Assembly (NCBI GenBank): GCA_965267405.1 | Contig: OZ253954.1 | Location: forward strand, 744,001-808,000 | Length of the DNA stretch: 64,000 nucleotides | Reading direction: 5' to 3' | Source of the DNA: JAPPOI01 sp028818055 | GTDB taxonomy: Bacteria > Pseudomonadota > Alphaproteobacteria > Rhodobacterales > Rhodobacteraceae | Shown: in pieces, positions 63,992 through 64,000 of the stretch | How positions within the stretch are numbered: the stretch's first letter is position 1 | Layout: each line of letters begins with the position of its first letter | Notes under the pieces: generated by a model | What the model saw: only the letters and a program-made list of their open reading frames with translations | Told to the model about the DNA's origin: nothing | Databases searched by the model: none | Position numbers and translations under genes: made by a program

Positions 63992-64000
63992 TGCGCGGAT

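Overview
The window is chromosomal DNA from a marine alphaproteobacterium, most likely a Roseobacter-group member of the Rhodobacteraceae. The evidence is the rRNA operon (order 16S, tRNA-Ile, tRNA-Ala, 23S, 5S), a perfect alphaproteobacterial SOS box (GTTC-N7-GTTC), TRAP transporters, serine-cycle C1 genes, a urease/urea ABC transporter block, a VPLPA-CTERM protein and a GC-rich intergenic hairpin of the kind I associate with Rhodobacteraceae. I see no integrase, transposase, phage gene or CRISPR array.

Layout. 0.1-3.4 kb: glyoxalase-fold protein, EutQ-like cupin, glutamine synthetase-family ligase and MetX-like hydrolase in one tight operon, perhaps for amine or amide metabolism. 3.6-5.2 kb: SRPBCC protein divergent from a LysR regulator. 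5.2-13.3 kb: serine cycle (sgaA-mtkA-mtkB-hprA-glyA on the minus strand; an atypical LuxR-type regulator, mclA and a CBS protein on the plus strand). 13.3-16.8 kb: MFS exporter, then a desaturase with a PanB-like protein that has lost its metal ligands. 17.0-20.9 kb: a complete Anbu operon (ATP-grasp, alpha-E, transglutaminase, Anbu peptidase), a conserved and poorly understood peptide-modification/proteolysis system. 20.9-32.4 kb: urease genes (ureD-A-small ORF-B-C-E-F-G) divergent from urtABCDE. 32.4-40.1 kb: dioxygenase, TPR protein, 2-hydroxyacid dehydrogenase, amidase and a TakP-like TRAP transporter.

40.3-50.8 kb holds initiator tRNA-Met, then oxidoreductase/ThuA, cyclic-nucleotide-binding, VPLPA-CTERM and polysaccharide-lyase genes, a decayed second 5S gene, and the rRNA operon with its promoter, boxA and processing stems. 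The usual 5S to tRNA-fMet junction appears to be split by about 4.8 kb of accessory genes. 51.0-64.0 kb: MFS transporter, MsrPQ, fasciclin protein, imuB under its own LexA site, methyltransferase, cold-shock protein, cytochrome c', I78-type lipoprotein, glutathione-dependent formaldehyde dehydrogenase, acetyltransferase, ClpP, a TetR regulator with a 50-residue secreted protein and two palindromes, and PhoH.

Functional picture: C1 units from methylated compounds could be oxidised through formaldehyde (class III ADH) and assimilated by the serine cycle, while urea and possibly amides supply nitrogen. The least explained items are the Anbu operon, the PanB-like protein, the small ORF inside the urease operon, the TetR/50-residue protein locus and the split rRNA locus. 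No searches were run; family names come from motifs recognised by eye.
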